64,000 bases of DNA from CAZUGO01 sp964619935 (GTDB lineage Bacteria > Planctomycetota > Phycisphaerae > UBA1845 > CAIVHJ01): positions 1-64,000 of the forward strand of contig CAZUGO010000090.1 of NCBI GenBank assembly GCA_964619935.1. Direction: 5' to 3'. The position numbers were made by a program, and so were the translations under genes. Below the pieces are notes generated by a model. The model did not search any database. It saw nothing but the letters and a program-made list of their open reading frames with translations, and was not told the DNA's origin. Positions 63,721 to 64,000 of the stretch are shown here, in pieces (the first letter of the stretch is position 1; each line of letters starts with the position of its first letter).

Positions 63721-64000
63721 GACCGGACCCCCACCCCGTTGGCCGTGGCGGCCAGCGGCTCGAGCCGGCCGTCGACCAGGCGGTAGCGCCGCGCGCAGCG
63801 CCGGCAGGTGGCCAGGCGGCCAAACGGCGGCAGCCGCTCGCCGCACTCGCAGATCCAGCCTTTCTGCCGGGCGGGTGTGCCCATCATCAGGGCATAATCG
63901 GGGACGTCGTGGGTGACCACGGCGCCGGCGGCGATGAAGGCGTGCCGCCCGATGGTGTTTCCGCACACGATGGTGGCGTTGGCGCCGATCGACGCGCCCT
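63717..64000 (-). CDS. WbpD-like left-handed beta-helix N-acetyltransferase with C-terminal zinc ribbon (5' end outside window)
   Basis: Only the C-terminal 93 residues are inside the window. Hexapeptide repeats (GASIGANATIVCGNTIGRHA) lead to AAGAVVTHDVPDYALMMGTP and ARQKGW, as in UDP-2-acetamido-3-amino-uronate N-acetyltransferases (WbpD/WlbB). A zinc-ribbon tail follows (CECG...CRRC), an addition seen in some planctomycete homologues. It would acetylate the 3-amino group before 2-epimerisation and amidination. The start lies beyond 64000. Confidence 0.88.
   Translation of the reverse strand, partial: GASIGANATIVCGNTIGRHAFIAAGAVVTHDVPDYALMMGTPARQKGWICECGERLPPFGRLATCRRCARRYRLVDGRLEPLAATANGVGVRS

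Overview
The window is high-GC bacterial DNA that reads as Planctomycetota, most likely a Phycisphaerae-type lineage. The evidence is a secreted protein ending in two dockerin-like repeats of the form DLNxDGxVNAADLAALLGxW, a PVC-type small basic protein (MSIDKSLKTASALARHRNVL), a very large signal peptidase I with zinc-ribbon cysteines, a long prepilin-like protein, and the SxtJ/DUF5989 membrane pair. I see no tRNA, rRNA or CRISPR array.

Layout. (1) 1-6.7 kb is an accessory island on the minus strand: a TerB-N/TerB/TerB-C membrane protein, a BrxD-type ATPase (DUF2791) and a BrxHI/Lhr-like helicase. It has more A/T-ending codons than the rest. It is bracketed by a near-perfect 20-bp inverted repeat (123-142 and 6413-6432). 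It also carries a frameshifted DNA-methyltransferase N-terminus and, just outside, a decayed RAYT/Y1 transposase N-terminus. (2) 7-11.4 kb holds an AmmeMemoRadiSam radical SAM enzyme, an AT-rich array of interlocking palindromes, a prepilin-like protein, a dockerin protein and a small membrane protein. (3) 12-18 kb holds a TMTC-like GT-C/TPR protein, signal peptidase I, an LptB-like ATPase and a PhoU-like protein. (4) 18-22.6 kb on the minus strand holds Rho, CoaE, AMMECR1, a DUF368/PopT-type undecaprenyl-phosphate translocase and a lipoprotein. (5) 22.8-28.4 kb holds 2-oxoacid:ferredoxin oxidoreductase KorAB flanked on both sides by CBS proteins, then an AAA ATPase. (6) 28.4-35.7 kb holds an aminotransferase, the small basic protein, a membrane protein, a PhoR/PhoB pair, aspartate carbamoyltransferase and acetoacetyl-CoA synthetase.

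(7) From 36 kb to the right edge nearly everything concerns surface polysaccharide. An acylation operon (SGNH, SGNH, MBOAT, SxtJ, DUF5989) runs from 35.9 to 40.4 kb. It is followed by a candidate small RNA or leader with a strong intrinsic terminator, a small lipoprotein and a CotH/beta-helix protein. An export and assembly block (Wza, GumC-like Wzz, tyrosine autokinase, FemAB, two glycosyltransferases) occupies 44.3-51.4 kb. Two of its members belong to families named for the XrtA/PEP-CTERM system, although no exosortase gene is present. A minus-strand block from 64 to 51.3 kb contains a WbpD-like acetyltransferase (cut by the edge), a DUF354 protein, a UDP-HexNAc 2-epimerase, HisH- and HisF-like subunits, an RND transporter, an N-acetyl-sugar amidotransferase, two methyltransferases, a flippase-like protein and a GT39-type enzyme. 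Together WbpD, the 2-epimerase, HisH/HisF and the amidotransferase suggest an acetamidino-substituted di-N-acetylated uronic acid like that of the Pseudomonas O-antigen.

The observations most worth following are the bracketed TerB-BrxD-BrxHI island with its methyltransferase relic, the structured RNA at about 40.60-40.74 kb, the palindrome array at 8.35-8.49 kb, and a 22-bp-period repeat array at 55.2-55.4 kb in an 865-bp gap.
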